DNA from: Paracoccaceae bacterium
GTDB taxonomy: Bacteria > Pseudomonadota > Alphaproteobacteria > Rhodobacterales > Rhodobacteraceae
Direction of reading: 5' to 3'
NCBI GenBank assembly: GCA_026707935.1
Contig: JAPOVX010000154.1
Coordinates: 1-55,270 of the forward strand
Length of the DNA: 55,270 nucleotides
Below the pieces are notes generated by a model. It was not told the DNA's origin and searched no databases. It was given only the letters and a program-made list of their open reading frames with translations. The position numbers were made by a program, and so were the translations under genes. This document shows, piece after piece, positions 39,227 through 47,027 of the stretch (position 1 is its first letter; the number at the start of each line of letters is the position of its first letter).

Positions 39227-39985
39227 TCACTGAATGTCTTCAATATCGCGGAAATGCATCGCGAGGGAAGCGATCTCTTCATCCGAAAGGCGTCCTGCCA
39301 CCAACTGCATGACGGGATGAACCCTCAATCCGCGCTTGTACGCATGCATGGTTATCACGAATTCGTCGGTCGGCCATCCGGCAATCGACGGAATACTGTC
39401 GTCGGCACCGGTTGCCTGGTGGCAGGTGGTGCATTCGCTGGCAAGGTATGCGCCGTATTCAAGGTCACCCTGTATGGTCAGCAGACCCGGGTCCAGCCCG
39501 TACTCCTCCGGCGTCAGGGTTGGTTCCGCCATCGGGAGTTCAGGGTCATCGCTGGAAAACTGACTCAAAAGCGCCAGCAGACTTGCGCGCGCATCGCTAT
39601 CTTGCACTCCTGCGATGTTCATCCGGGATTGCGGAACGAAAGAACGCGGATCGGTCAGGAACGCGTCAAGCGTCTCCCCGGACCAAACGAGTCCGTTTTC
39701 CCCTGCCTTCCTCATTGACCGCGAATACCGGAAGCCGGAAAGTGAACCTGCGATGCGGCCGAAGATGTCGTTGAGATGGGGGCCTATCCGGTGTTTCGCC
39801 CCGAGTCCGACCTGGTGGCACCGCTTGCACTCCTTGAATGCCGCGTTCATGGCATCCGGTCCCGATGGCCATGCGTGATCCGCCAGGAGCAACATATGAA
39901 TTGCCACTGCAAACAGAACAACTGTCAAGCTCGATGAAACGATCCCGGTCACGGGCTGATTTCGGCGTGGCGCGCTACAAGACAT
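39227..39985 (-). CDS. Diheme c-type cytochrome, probable FccA
   Basis: A periplasmic protein of about 252 residues with a Sec signal (VSSSLTVVLFAVAIHMLLLA) and two class I heme sites, CKRCH after the signal and CTTCH in the second half. Candidate distal methionines lie in SRMNIAG and HPVMQLV. Position directly before fccB and the two-domain design fit the diheme electron-accepting subunit of flavocytochrome c. I start at the ATG at 39985, which gives a normal signal peptide and overlaps the soxZ stop by 11 bases; the frame is open to 40186 and an ATG at 40018 is possible. Confidence 0.82.
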   Translation of the reverse strand: MSCSAPRRNQPVTGIVSSSLTVVLFAVAIHMLLLADHAWPSGPDAMNAAFKECKRCHQVGLGAKHRIGPHLNDIFGRIAGSLSGFRYSRSMRKAGENGLVWSGETLDAFLTDPRSFVPQSRMNIAGVQDSDARASLLALLSQFSSDDPELPMAEPTLTPEEYGLDPGLLTIQGDLEYGAYLASECTTCHQATGADDSIPSIAGWPTDEFVITMHAYKRGLRVHPVMQLVAGRLSDEEIASLAMHFRDIEDIQ

Positions 39986-40310
39986 TAACCCGTCTTTGAA
40001 GACTGAAACTCGCGCCATCATCATCGATCCATTCGAAGTCCAGATCGCCGTCATCGTGAACAACCAATTCGAACTCAAAATAGGGATCGGCCGAAATCGC
40101 CGGTTCCAGCGAGGCGGAAAACACTTCCGTCCCGTTGAATCGCACCACGAACCGATTGATGATCTGACGTGGGACCAGTTCACCATCGCTGTCGCGGCGC
40201 AATCCGGTATGCATCGGATGCGTGATACGGGTCCTGACGGTGAACGGAGCGCCCGCCGTGACCGATTTCGGCAGTTTCACGCGCATTGTCGGGCTTGTCA
40301 TTGCACTCAT
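39975..40310 (-). CDS. soxZ: Thiosulfate oxidation carrier subunit SoxZ
   Basis: SoxZ pairs with SoxY to present sulfur intermediates to the periplasmic Sox enzymes. The 111-residue protein has the immunoglobulin-like SoxZ fold signature RVKLPKSVTAGAPFTVRTRI, HPMHTGLR, IINRFVVRFNGTEVF and EPAISADPYFEF. The ATG at 40310 overlaps the soxY stop (ATGA). It has no signal peptide, as expected, because it is exported together with SoxY. Confidence 0.94.
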   Translation of the reverse strand: MSAMTSPTMRVKLPKSVTAGAPFTVRTRITHPMHTGLRRDSDGELVPRQIINRFVVRFNGTEVFSASLEPAISADPYFEFELVVHDDGDLDFEWIDDDGASFSLQRRVNVL

Positions 40311-40756
40311 CCGCAACCGCCAACCGTGACAATGATCGGCCGCGTGGTCTGAACAAAGGTCCCGTCCGGCAACTCGGCAATCGCGACCAGGTTCTGGCTT
40401 CCGGCCAGCCGAACCCGTGTCGTGGCGGCAGGCACGGTGTCCTCTGCGAAGGTGATTACGACGATCCCGGGATTCGGATTTCCATCGGAAAAGAGCGCGA
40501 TCTTTCGTGCGCCGGCGGCGGCGATGCGAATTTGAACCGAACCGCCGTTGTCGGCGATCTCGGGAGCATCCAGGACCACTTCGCCTTCACGCGGAATGGT
40601 CCCGCCGGTGAAGTCCAGTATCGCCTGATCGATTCCGTTCGATGCCAACGCGGAACGCGAGGAGTTTCCCGCGACGGCGGACGTCGCCACGGCGGCGATT
40701 GTCAGCTTCAGCAGGTTTCGGCGGGTCGGGCCAGCATCGTGTCCGTCATTGTCCAT
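40307..40756 (-). CDS. soxY: Thiosulfate oxidation carrier protein SoxY
   Basis: SoxY carries the sulfur substrate on the cysteine of a C-terminal swinging arm. Here the protein ends in VGGCG, the exact family hallmark. A Tat signal (TRRNLLKLTIAAVATSAVA) precedes the mature domain. The ATG at 40756 is preferred; another at 40783 is in frame. With soxZ, the cytochrome and fccB it forms one leftward operon. soxXA, soxB and soxCD are not in the window, so the complete cycle needs genes elsewhere or SoxYZ serves FccAB alone. Confidence 0.95.
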   Translation of the reverse strand: MDNDGHDAGPTRRNLLKLTIAAVATSAVAGNSSRSALASNGIDQAILDFTGGTIPREGEVVLDAPEIADNGGSVQIRIAAAGARKIALFSDGNPNPGIVVITFAEDTVPAATTRVRLAGSQNLVAIAELPDGTFVQTTRPIIVTVGGCG

Positions 40757-40985
40757 GACTCGACAATATTTTCTGGTGACCATGCCCGTCAACCCGGAGT
40801 CGATGAATTCACCGGAGCCTGCAACAAAACCGGACTCCGTGCGGCAAGTCTGAAAGCCGGTTTTTCAGAACCGAAACACCGGGCCGAAGGCATGCGATCT
40901 TGATGGTGCTCAGCAAGGCGCAACGCGCAAACTCCGGAGGACCTGATCCGAACCGCGACGTATCCGGGAACTCCGGCCGGGACGT

Positions 40986-41981
40986 TCACGAACTCAGGTC
41001 GAACACGAGCCGGAATCCCTGGTGAGAGGTCGTGGAATCAGGTGTGGTCCCGGTCCGCGCCGCAATTCTGTATCGATAGCAATAGCTACGATGGCACAGG
41101 TAGGATCCTCCTTTCATGATCCTGGTCCCCCTCATTTTCCGCGCCTGAATTCGTCCGCCCTTCGACAACGACCGGTTCGAATACGGGTCAAGGGTCCACT
41201 CCCAGACATTTCCGCACATGTTGTATAGGCCATATCCGTTCGGCTCGAACGACCGGGCTGGCGCAGTCGCAACATAACCGTCCAGTCCGGTATTGCGTTC
41301 CGGAAAGCGGCCTTGCCAGATGTTGCACGGCAGGAACCGGTCATCAGGCTCCTTCGTGCCCCACGGGAAGGGTACGTCGCCCAGCCCCCCACGTGCCGCA
41401 TGTTCCCATTCGGCCTCCGTAGGCAGACGTCCACCGGCCCACCTAGCGAATGCGCACGCATCGTTCCAGGAAACATGTACGACCGGATGGTCCGGGTTCA
41501 ATTCAGCTCCGGATCCAGGGCCGTTCACCATTTTCCAGCAGGCGCCATCGACCCGACACCACCACTCTGCCCCTTTTGCCCTGAACTCGACCGAATCTTC
41601 GCGGACATCCCCGGCGAAAACGAACGACCAGCCGAATCGTTCGGCCTCGGTCGTGTACGAAGTCTCGGCCACGAACGCGGCAAACATTTCGTTCGTGACG
41701 GTCGTTTCCATGACCTGAACTGAGCGGACGCGCCGAACTCGGCACGGGCTTTCCCCGTCGACGCGAATGAAAGGTGAATCGGTGCCAACCAGAGCCCTGC
41801 CACCCACGACCGTGCGAAGAGCCAGTACCGAACATCGCTTCGAAACTTCACGGCGGACGCATTCGGCTTGTCCTCCTGCCGGATGCCCACCCCTCTCTGT
41901 CACCGGACGCTTCACGTCGCGCACAATCTCCCGATCAATTGTCTGTCCGGCGCCGGGCGCTCCCCATGCGGACAGGGTCAT
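40986..41981 (-). CDS. Formylglycine-generating enzyme (sulfatase-modifying factor)
   Basis: The protein has the FGE-sulfatase (SUMF1) fold: VMETTVTNEMFAAFVAETSY, HPVVHVSWNDACAFARWAGG, RLPTEAEWEHAARGG, NMCGNVWEWTLDPYS and the active site GGSYLCHRSYCYRYRIAART. Both catalytic cysteines of true FGE are present (C-H-R-S-Y-C), so it should be a real copper-dependent oxidase that turns a sulfatase cysteine into formylglycine, not one of the many homologues lacking them. The first 75 residues after the ATG at 41981 are poorly conserved, so the true start may be internal. No sulfatase with a C-x-P-x-R motif is in the window. It is upstream of soxY on the same strand. Confidence 0.9.
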   Translation of the reverse strand: MTLSAWGAPGAGQTIDREIVRDVKRPVTERGGHPAGGQAECVRREVSKRCSVLALRTVVGGRALVGTDSPFIRVDGESPCRVRRVRSVQVMETTVTNEMFAAFVAETSYTTEAERFGWSFVFAGDVREDSVEFRAKGAEWWCRVDGACWKMVNGPGSGAELNPDHPVVHVSWNDACAFARWAGGRLPTEAEWEHAARGGLGDVPFPWGTKEPDDRFLPCNIWQGRFPERNTGLDGYVATAPARSFEPNGYGLYNMCGNVWEWTLDPYSNRSLSKGGRIQARKMRGTRIMKGGSYLCHRSYCYRYRIAARTGTTPDSTTSHQGFRLVFDLSS

Positions 41982-42193
41982 GTCGACATCGATGAGGCCG
42001 GGCGTATCTGCCTGACCGAACTGCCGCCGTGATCATCGATCGTAAGTTCGGTGCCGTTTCGCTTCCAGGCTTCTGACATCGAATCTGTCCAGCCTGGAAA
42101 AGCGCCTCTTTTCCGAACACGGGAGACTCTCCGGAACCGGGAATGCTGTATTCGAACGCCTTCCAAAGACGGCAGTCCGGAATTCCGGAAATG

Positions 42194-43312
42194 CTAGGCG
42201 ATTTTGGCACGCAACTCCGGGTGTCCGGACCCACTGTTTTCTCTTGAGGCATTTTCGTCAAGCAAATTGCGGATGCGGTCCTCGTCGAGCATCCAGCCTA
42301 TGAAAACCATGCGCGTCCGGCGGTCCTCGCTCGGCCATTCATCGAGCCATTCCATGTCCTCGAGAATCGTCTGGACACCGTGAACCACTGCCGGCGTCGA
42401 CGGGCGTTCAGCAACGTGAACGAGGCCCTTGACCCGGAGAAGGTTCGGACCTGCTTCCCGCTCAAGCGCCGACCAGAACCTTTCCAGGGAATCGAACGGT
42501 ACGGGCGTGTCCCGGACAACGCTGAACGACCGGATGTGGCGGTCATGGCGATGACCGGATTCGTCGTGCTTGCCGTCCTGCCCGTGATGATCCGCCCCGG
42601 TATGCGCATGCCCCTGGCACGTGACCGGCGGTTGCCGATCCTTGTCCACCGCAGCAAGCCCGCGGTCACCGTCATGCCCTGTCCCGAGCAACGCTCGGGG
42701 GTCTAACCGACCTTTTTCCGAGAGAAGCACCGGAGCGCGCGGGTTCAGCCTGGCGAGCCTGACGATCAGGGTCTCGATGCGACGCCGGTCCCGTTTACCC
42801 GTCAACCGGTCGGTCTTGGTCACGACGAGCCGGTCGGCGACGGCCACTTGTTCAACGGATTCCGCATGCAGGTTCAGGCTGGTGTCCCCATTGACGGCAT
42901 CAACTGTCGTCAGAACGCGGTCGAGCCGGTAATCGTCACGGACCAGGGGATCCTCGATGATGACCTGGACGATCGGCCCTGCATTTGCCAGCCCGGTCGT
43001 TTCGATGAGGACCCTTCGAAACTGCGGCAGTTCCCGTTCCCGGCGCTTGTCGACAAACTGACGAAGGGTGGTGCCGAGGTCATCATTCAACGAACAGCAT
43101 ACGCATCCGTTCTTCAGTTCGACCACCGACTCACCCGCATGACGGATGAGGTCGTCATCAATGGAAACCTGTCCGAATTCATTGACGAGCACCAGGGTCT
43201 CGGACATCTCCGGCGCAACCAGCAATCGATTGACAATGGTGGTCTTGCCGCTGCCCAGAAAACCGGTGATCAGGGACACGCCGATCTTGTCTGTTGTCAA
43301 TTCCGCTTCCAA
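42194..43312 (-). CDS. COG0523 (CobW-like) GTP-dependent metallochaperone
   Basis: A G3E-family GTPase of 372 residues. Walker A GFLGSGKTT lies at 18-26, the metal-binding CxCC motif in GCVCCSLNDDL near 70, and a guanine-specificity motif in VVTKTDRL. A His/Asp-rich loop of about 35 residues (HAHTGADHHGQDGKHDESGH) precedes the C-terminal CobW domain. Such proteins deliver zinc, cobalt or other metals to target enzymes. The start is a TTG at 43312, 17 bases after the PfkB kinase stop; a GTG at 43279 is an alternative. It may be the last gene of the leftward sugar operon or feed metal to a nearby metalloenzyme. Confidence 0.88.
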   Translation of the reverse strand: MEAELTTDKIGVSLITGFLGSGKTTIVNRLLVAPEMSETLVLVNEFGQVSIDDDLIRHAGESVVELKNGCVCCSLNDDLGTTLRQFVDKRRERELPQFRRVLIETTGLANAGPIVQVIIEDPLVRDDYRLDRVLTTVDAVNGDTSLNLHAESVEQVAVADRLVVTKTDRLTGKRDRRRIETLIVRLARLNPRAPVLLSEKGRLDPRALLGTGHDGDRGLAAVDKDRQPPVTCQGHAHTGADHHGQDGKHDESGHRHDRHIRSFSVVRDTPVPFDSLERFWSALEREAGPNLLRVKGLVHVAERPSTPAVVHGVQTILEDMEWLDEWPSEDRRTRMVFIGWMLDEDRIRNLLDENASRENSGSGHPELRAKIA

Positions 43313-43329
43313 TGGACCATCTGCCTCGT

Positions 43330-44310
43330 TCAGCGCTGGATGTCCGGTGTGGAGTCGCCAAGAATGCGGTCGAGTTCGCCGGGATGCGTGACGACGGCAT
43401 CACCGAACTGGCTGAGCGCAAGCGCCGCCATGACCGATCCGTAGCGGAGACCGGCTTGCAGAGAGTCCTGCAACCACCCGTGGAGAACACCGGCGGCCAT
43501 GGCATCGCCGGCGCCGATCCGGTCAACGATCTTCACCGGTCTCGCCGCTTCCCGGTGCAGACGGGATCCGTCAAACGCGATAACGCCCTCCCGTTCCAAG
43601 GTCAGGACGATATTTGCTGCACCGGTCAGCTCGGCCAGTTGCAGGGCCGTGCCCTCGGCCGGCCCCTCGCACCCGAAAACCGATTTCGCGTCTCTCAAGC
43701 TGCACATCAGCAGGTCGACACCACCGACAAGCGGCATAAGGCGCGCACGCGCCTCCTCGGTCGTCCAGAGCAGCGACCGGTAATTGACGTCTATACTTGT
43801 CGTTACGCCTCGGCTCTTTGCCAGCCTGAGTGCGCGTTCGATGATTTCTCCGGTCTTTGCCCCCAATGGAACGGACAGGCCGGTCAAGTGAAGGTGCCGC
43901 GAATTCAAAAGGTAATCCCAGTCGATGTCCTCGGGCCGCATTCGCGTGAAACACGAGTCCTTGCGATCATAGTGGATCCTGACCGGACGCGGCGCGTGGG
44001 CGAATTCGACAAAATAGGTTGCGATACGCCCTTCCGGCCGCCAGGAAACCGCTGAAAGGTCGATCCCGTGCCCACGAAACTTGTTCTGGACGCGTCGTCC
44101 GAGCGGGGATTCGGGCAATGCACTGACCCAACCGCACCTCCTTCCCAGGCGGGACAGCGCGCCGACGACATTGGCCTCGGTTCCGGAAACATCGATGTCG
44201 AATCCGGAGGCGGTTTCCATGCGTTGGCCCGCGGGAACGCTCAGACGGATAACGGCTTCGCCAAACGTGGTGACATCGAATCGATCGGGACGTGTGCCCG
44301 GTTCACGCAT
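43330..44310 (-). CDS. PfkB-family carbohydrate kinase
   Basis: A ribokinase-type sugar kinase of 326 residues. The N-terminal signature is GTEANVVGALSRLGRRCGWVSALPES in degenerate form; the C-terminal block DRIGAGDAMAAGVLHGWL holds the catalytic aspartate. It resembles 2-keto-3-deoxygluconate kinases more than fructokinases. In this operon it would phosphorylate the imported and ring-opened keto sugar acid so that the UlaD-like and UlaE enzymes can act. It overlaps the epimerase gene by eight bases. Confidence 0.87.
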   Translation of the reverse strand: MREPGTRPDRFDVTTFGEAVIRLSVPAGQRMETASGFDIDVSGTEANVVGALSRLGRRCGWVSALPESPLGRRVQNKFRGHGIDLSAVSWRPEGRIATYFVEFAHAPRPVRIHYDRKDSCFTRMRPEDIDWDYLLNSRHLHLTGLSVPLGAKTGEIIERALRLAKSRGVTTSIDVNYRSLLWTTEEARARLMPLVGGVDLLMCSLRDAKSVFGCEGPAEGTALQLAELTGAANIVLTLEREGVIAFDGSRLHREAARPVKIVDRIGAGDAMAAGVLHGWLQDSLQAGLRYGSVMAALALSQFGDAVVTHPGELDRILGDSTPDIQR

Positions 44311-45169
44311 TCGAGGGTCCTCCGCGAGACTCGAGCAGGCCTGCCCGTGTCATCCGCTCAAGGATCCAATCCCTCGCGTTCGCAATCATGGCCCCGGCAT
44401 CCTCGTGATCGTCATTCCACATCTCGACCAGATAATTCCCCGCGTAATCGATCTCATCAAGTGCCCGAAAGGCATCAACGAACGGGACGGATCCTTCGCC
44501 AAACGGGACGCGGCGAAACTCGCCTGGCCGGGCATCCTTCAGATGAATGCCGGCGATCCGCCCACGACAAGCCCGAAGTTCCTCCACGACATCATGTCCG
44601 TTCGCAGAGAGATTGCCCACGTCGGGATAGATCTTCAGCGATTCGGATTCGATCGAATCGACGATTCCCAAGGCGTCAGTGACGCTCGTGACATCTTCAC
44701 CGTCCATGGTTTCCAGGCCCAGCACGATGCCGGCTGATGCGGCGATGTCACACCCTTTCGAGAGGCCCTCCAGAAACCGGGCACGTGAGCCCGCGGAATG
44801 CGCTTCGTAATACACGTAGTACCCGGCAATCTGAACGATCGCTGCTCCAATGTCGCCGGCAAGGCAGATTGTCCGTTCGAGAATGAGGTTCGCCTGCGTC
44901 CTGGTCTCCGGCGACGAGCTTCCCAGCGGGTACCGCCGGTGGGCGCTGAGGACGATTGCGTTGACGGGGATTCCGGTCTTGTCCGTGCACCGGAGAAGGT
45001 TCCGGCGCTGTGACGGTGTCCACTCGAGGCGAGCGAGGCGAACGGGATCATCGTCGATGGAAATCTCCACGAACCTGTATCCGGCCTCGGCAGCCACACC
45101 CAGCCGGAAGTCCCAGTCCAGGTTTCCCGGCAATGCCTTCTCGTAGATGCCGATATCGGGTTCGGTCAT
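44303..45169 (-). CDS. UlaE/SgbU-type L-xylulose-5-phosphate 3-epimerase
   Basis: The 288-residue TIM-barrel epimerase matches UlaE closely (E. coli length 284). The opening GIYEKALPGNLDWDFRL, FVEISIDDDPVRLARLEW and the four metal ligands in LGLETMDGEDV, KIYPDVGNLSANGHD, IAGIHLKDARPG and NYLVEMWNDD are all kept. The expected reaction is L-xylulose-5-phosphate to L-ribulose-5-phosphate. The ATG at 45169 overlaps the UlaD-like stop (ATGA). The open frame extends further upstream but that part is antisense-like and inside the neighbour. Confidence 0.9.
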   Translation of the reverse strand: MTEPDIGIYEKALPGNLDWDFRLGVAAEAGYRFVEISIDDDPVRLARLEWTPSQRRNLLRCTDKTGIPVNAIVLSAHRRYPLGSSSPETRTQANLILERTICLAGDIGAAIVQIAGYYVYYEAHSAGSRARFLEGLSKGCDIAASAGIVLGLETMDGEDVTSVTDALGIVDSIESESLKIYPDVGNLSANGHDVVEELRACRGRIAGIHLKDARPGEFRRVPFGEGSVPFVDAFRALDEIDYAGNYLVEMWNDDHEDAGAMIANARDWILERMTRAGLLESRGGPSNA

Positions 45170-45810
45170 ACGCCCTGTCGAATCGCAATCCTGAGTTCGT
45201 GCGCAGCGTTTCCGGGATCGGAAGCCTCGACAATCGACCTCCCCGCGACAAATATACGGACCGGAATTCCGGAAAACATTGTCACGGTCGACCGGGTTAT
45301 GCCCCCCGCAAGGGAAACATCGAAGCCAAGATCGGCAAGCTGATGAATTGACCCAACGAGCTTTCGTGACGGCCTGCTTCCGACCGCAGCGATCTCGGAG
45401 GAATTCTGGCAGATCACGTGCCGGATCCCGAGCTGATGCCATTCCTTCGCCTGCTCGCGCGTCCAGTCCGCGTGAAGCTCGACCTGGATTTCCCCGTGGC
45501 AGGACATTGCAGCGCGAACAGCCGCTTCTATGGTTCCCAACGGAGCTTCGCCAGCCACCGTAACCCAGTCCGCCCCGGCGTCAAACGCCAGGGATGCGAT
45601 AGCGTGCCCGGCCCGAACGATCCTGACATCGGCGACGACAGGTTGTTCGGGGCAGATTTTCCTGAGGGACCTGATGACTCCAAGTCCCTCGGACAGGCAA
45701 AGCAGGGTTCCGGCCTCGATGACATCGGAATACGCGCCGGCGCGCCGTGCTGTCTCCAGGGCGCGTTTCGGATCGTCAAGGGCCAACTGCAGCATTGGAT
45801 GATCGGTCAT
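45166..45810 (-). CDS. UlaD-like protein of the OMPDC/KGPDC suprafamily with altered active site
   Basis: This 214-residue TIM-barrel protein aligns end to end with 3-keto-L-gulonate-6-phosphate decarboxylase. Kept are the first Asp (LALDDP, Asp12), Glu32 in VIEAGTLLC, Asp61, and the phosphate loop FVAGR at 187-191. The catalytic D-x-K-x-x-D motif, however, reads D61-V-R63-I-V-R66, so Lys and the second Asp are both Arg. The usual YHxxRD block reads VICQNSSE, and the VTGG threonine is Ala (SLAGG). These are the residues that the E. coli enzyme uses for decarboxylation and proton transfer. It may therefore catalyse another reaction on a similar sugar phosphate. It is embedded between the lactonase-like gene (12-base gap) and the epimerase. 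Confidence 0.85.
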   Translation of the reverse strand: MTDHPMLQLALDDPKRALETARRAGAYSDVIEAGTLLCLSEGLGVIRSLRKICPEQPVVADVRIVRAGHAIASLAFDAGADWVTVAGEAPLGTIEAAVRAAMSCHGEIQVELHADWTREQAKEWHQLGIRHVICQNSSEIAAVGSRPSRKLVGSIHQLADLGFDVSLAGGITRSTVTMFSGIPVRIFVAGRSIVEASDPGNAAHELRIAIRQGV

Positions 45811-45822
45811 CCTTTCAGCCCC

Positions 45823-46767
45823 TTACCTCGGCGGTACCATGGAATAAATCCGGGCAGGGTTGTCGTACATGAACCCGTTCACGACGTTTTCATCGAATCC
45901 TTCGTTCCTGAGGCGAGGGATAAATCTCTCCTTGATCCACGATAGCCCGGGACCTCCGCCATAGGCCGGATGATAACTGCGTCTGCCCATGTCGTTGCAC
46001 AACATGAGTCTGTCTGCAAACCCGTCGTTAACCAGCTGGCGTAGCAGGTCCACGCGAATCGTGTCAGGATAGTATTTCGCCTTTCCGGGGCCATCGTAAA
46101 TCAGGTACACGCCGAAGCCGAGCATCTGACGATGGTACCAAAGGTCCGGATTCCGATCGACATGGGCGATAATCATCCGCTCCATGTCGAAGTTCTCCTC
46201 CTTCAATATTTCGCAAATCTCGATTCCCATGGTGCCACCAGTCGTATGAGCATGAAGCGGCACCCCGGTTCTCGTCGCGGCAAGTGCCCCGGCACGAATG
46301 TACTTTTCCTCGTTGGCCGTGATGTGCATGTACGCTGTGCCAACCTTGATCCACCCTGCCTTGTGCGTGGTTCCGTCCATTCCCTCCACAACGTCCCGAA
46401 TCATTTCGTCCGCGATTTGGCTGACCGATTTCCCGGACGTTTCGGGGTCCATGCCGTGTTCCTCGCAGATGACTCCCGTGCAGGCAATCACGTGCACACC
46501 GGATACCCGCGAGCATTCAACCATTCCCATGGTGTTTCGCCCCCATGATTCCGGTGTCGCCTCCACCAGCGCGTCTCCCCCCGCCTCCTTGTATTGTGCG
46601 CACATCTCGACGCTGCGCTCGAGATCATCAAGCGCGTGATCTGCCCCGACGTGGCCGGTCGCCTTGACGCCTGAACCCTGCGGCTTGGTGAGAATGTGCT
46701 CGTGCGGCATCGTGAAGCCGAGATCGGCCGAGTCGATGTCACCCAGAATTGACCGAATTGTGCCCAT
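45823..46767 (-). CDS. Phosphotriesterase-family amidohydrolase, probable lactonase
   Basis: The 314-residue protein belongs to the PTE/COG1735 branch of the amidohydrolases. Metal ligands are visible: His22 and His24 in TMPHEHI, the lysine to be carboxylated in GWIKVGTAY (141), histidines in LHAHTTGG (174) and IIAHVDRN (202), and Asp259 in LCNDMGRRS. Several characterised relatives hydrolyse sugar lactones or phosphorylated furanose lactones, which fits the first gene of a sugar-acid operon. I use the ATG at 46767, behind TCGGGGGAATCGG; the longer frame to 46881 would begin inside the promoter. True organophosphate hydrolysis is unlikely. Confidence 0.85.
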   Translation of the reverse strand: MGTIRSILGDIDSADLGFTMPHEHILTKPQGSGVKATGHVGADHALDDLERSVEMCAQYKEAGGDALVEATPESWGRNTMGMVECSRVSGVHVIACTGVICEEHGMDPETSGKSVSQIADEMIRDVVEGMDGTTHKAGWIKVGTAYMHITANEEKYIRAGALAATRTGVPLHAHTTGGTMGIEICEILKEENFDMERMIIAHVDRNPDLWYHRQMLGFGVYLIYDGPGKAKYYPDTIRVDLLRQLVNDGFADRLMLCNDMGRRSYHPAYGGGPGLSWIKERFIPRLRNEGFDENVVNGFMYDNPARIYSMVPPR

Positions 46768-46845
46768 CCGATTCCCCCGATTCATGCATCCGTTCCGAGA
46801 CAGACACAAAACAGCCCGCCGAAACGGAAGACAATGGAAGATTTT

Positions 46846-46861
46846 TTGCAATATATTGCAA
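46846..46861. promoter_or_regulatory. Perfect 16-bp palindromic operator
   Basis: TTGCAATATATTGCAA is a perfect palindrome in the 260-base divergent gap between the lactonase and SorC-type regulator genes. It covers the -10 element of the leftward promoter, so binding would repress that operon. The adjacent regulator is the obvious ligand-responsive candidate. Confidence 0.7.
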
Positions 46862-46881
46862 TTTTTTTCAATATTTGACAA
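46853..46881 (-). promoter_or_regulatory. Promoter of the leftward sugar operon
   Basis: On the minus strand a -35 TTGTCA (46876-46881) and a -10 CAATAT (46853-46858) are exactly 17 bases apart. The lactonase ATG at 46767 would lie about 80 bases downstream of the start site. The promoter is embedded in two palindromes, which indicates tight control. Confidence 0.6.
46868..46878. promoter_or_regulatory. Second palindromic half-operator
   Basis: TCAATATTTGA is a perfect 11-base palindrome with an odd centre, seven bases from the 16-bp palindrome, sharing the CAATAT core. Two spaced sites fit a tetrameric SorC-type regulator that bridges operators. Confidence 0.5.
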
Positions 46882-47027
46882 ACAGGCTCAGGTAAACGTT
46901 GCTGCCGATCAGGTCCGGTTCCGGGCGTGGATAACCGCCGGCAACGAGACCGGTCGCCGTTGAACCGGCAATCATGACGAAGGCCTGGTCGTGAATCTGG
47001 GGACGAGCGAAGGGAAGCGGAAACCCG

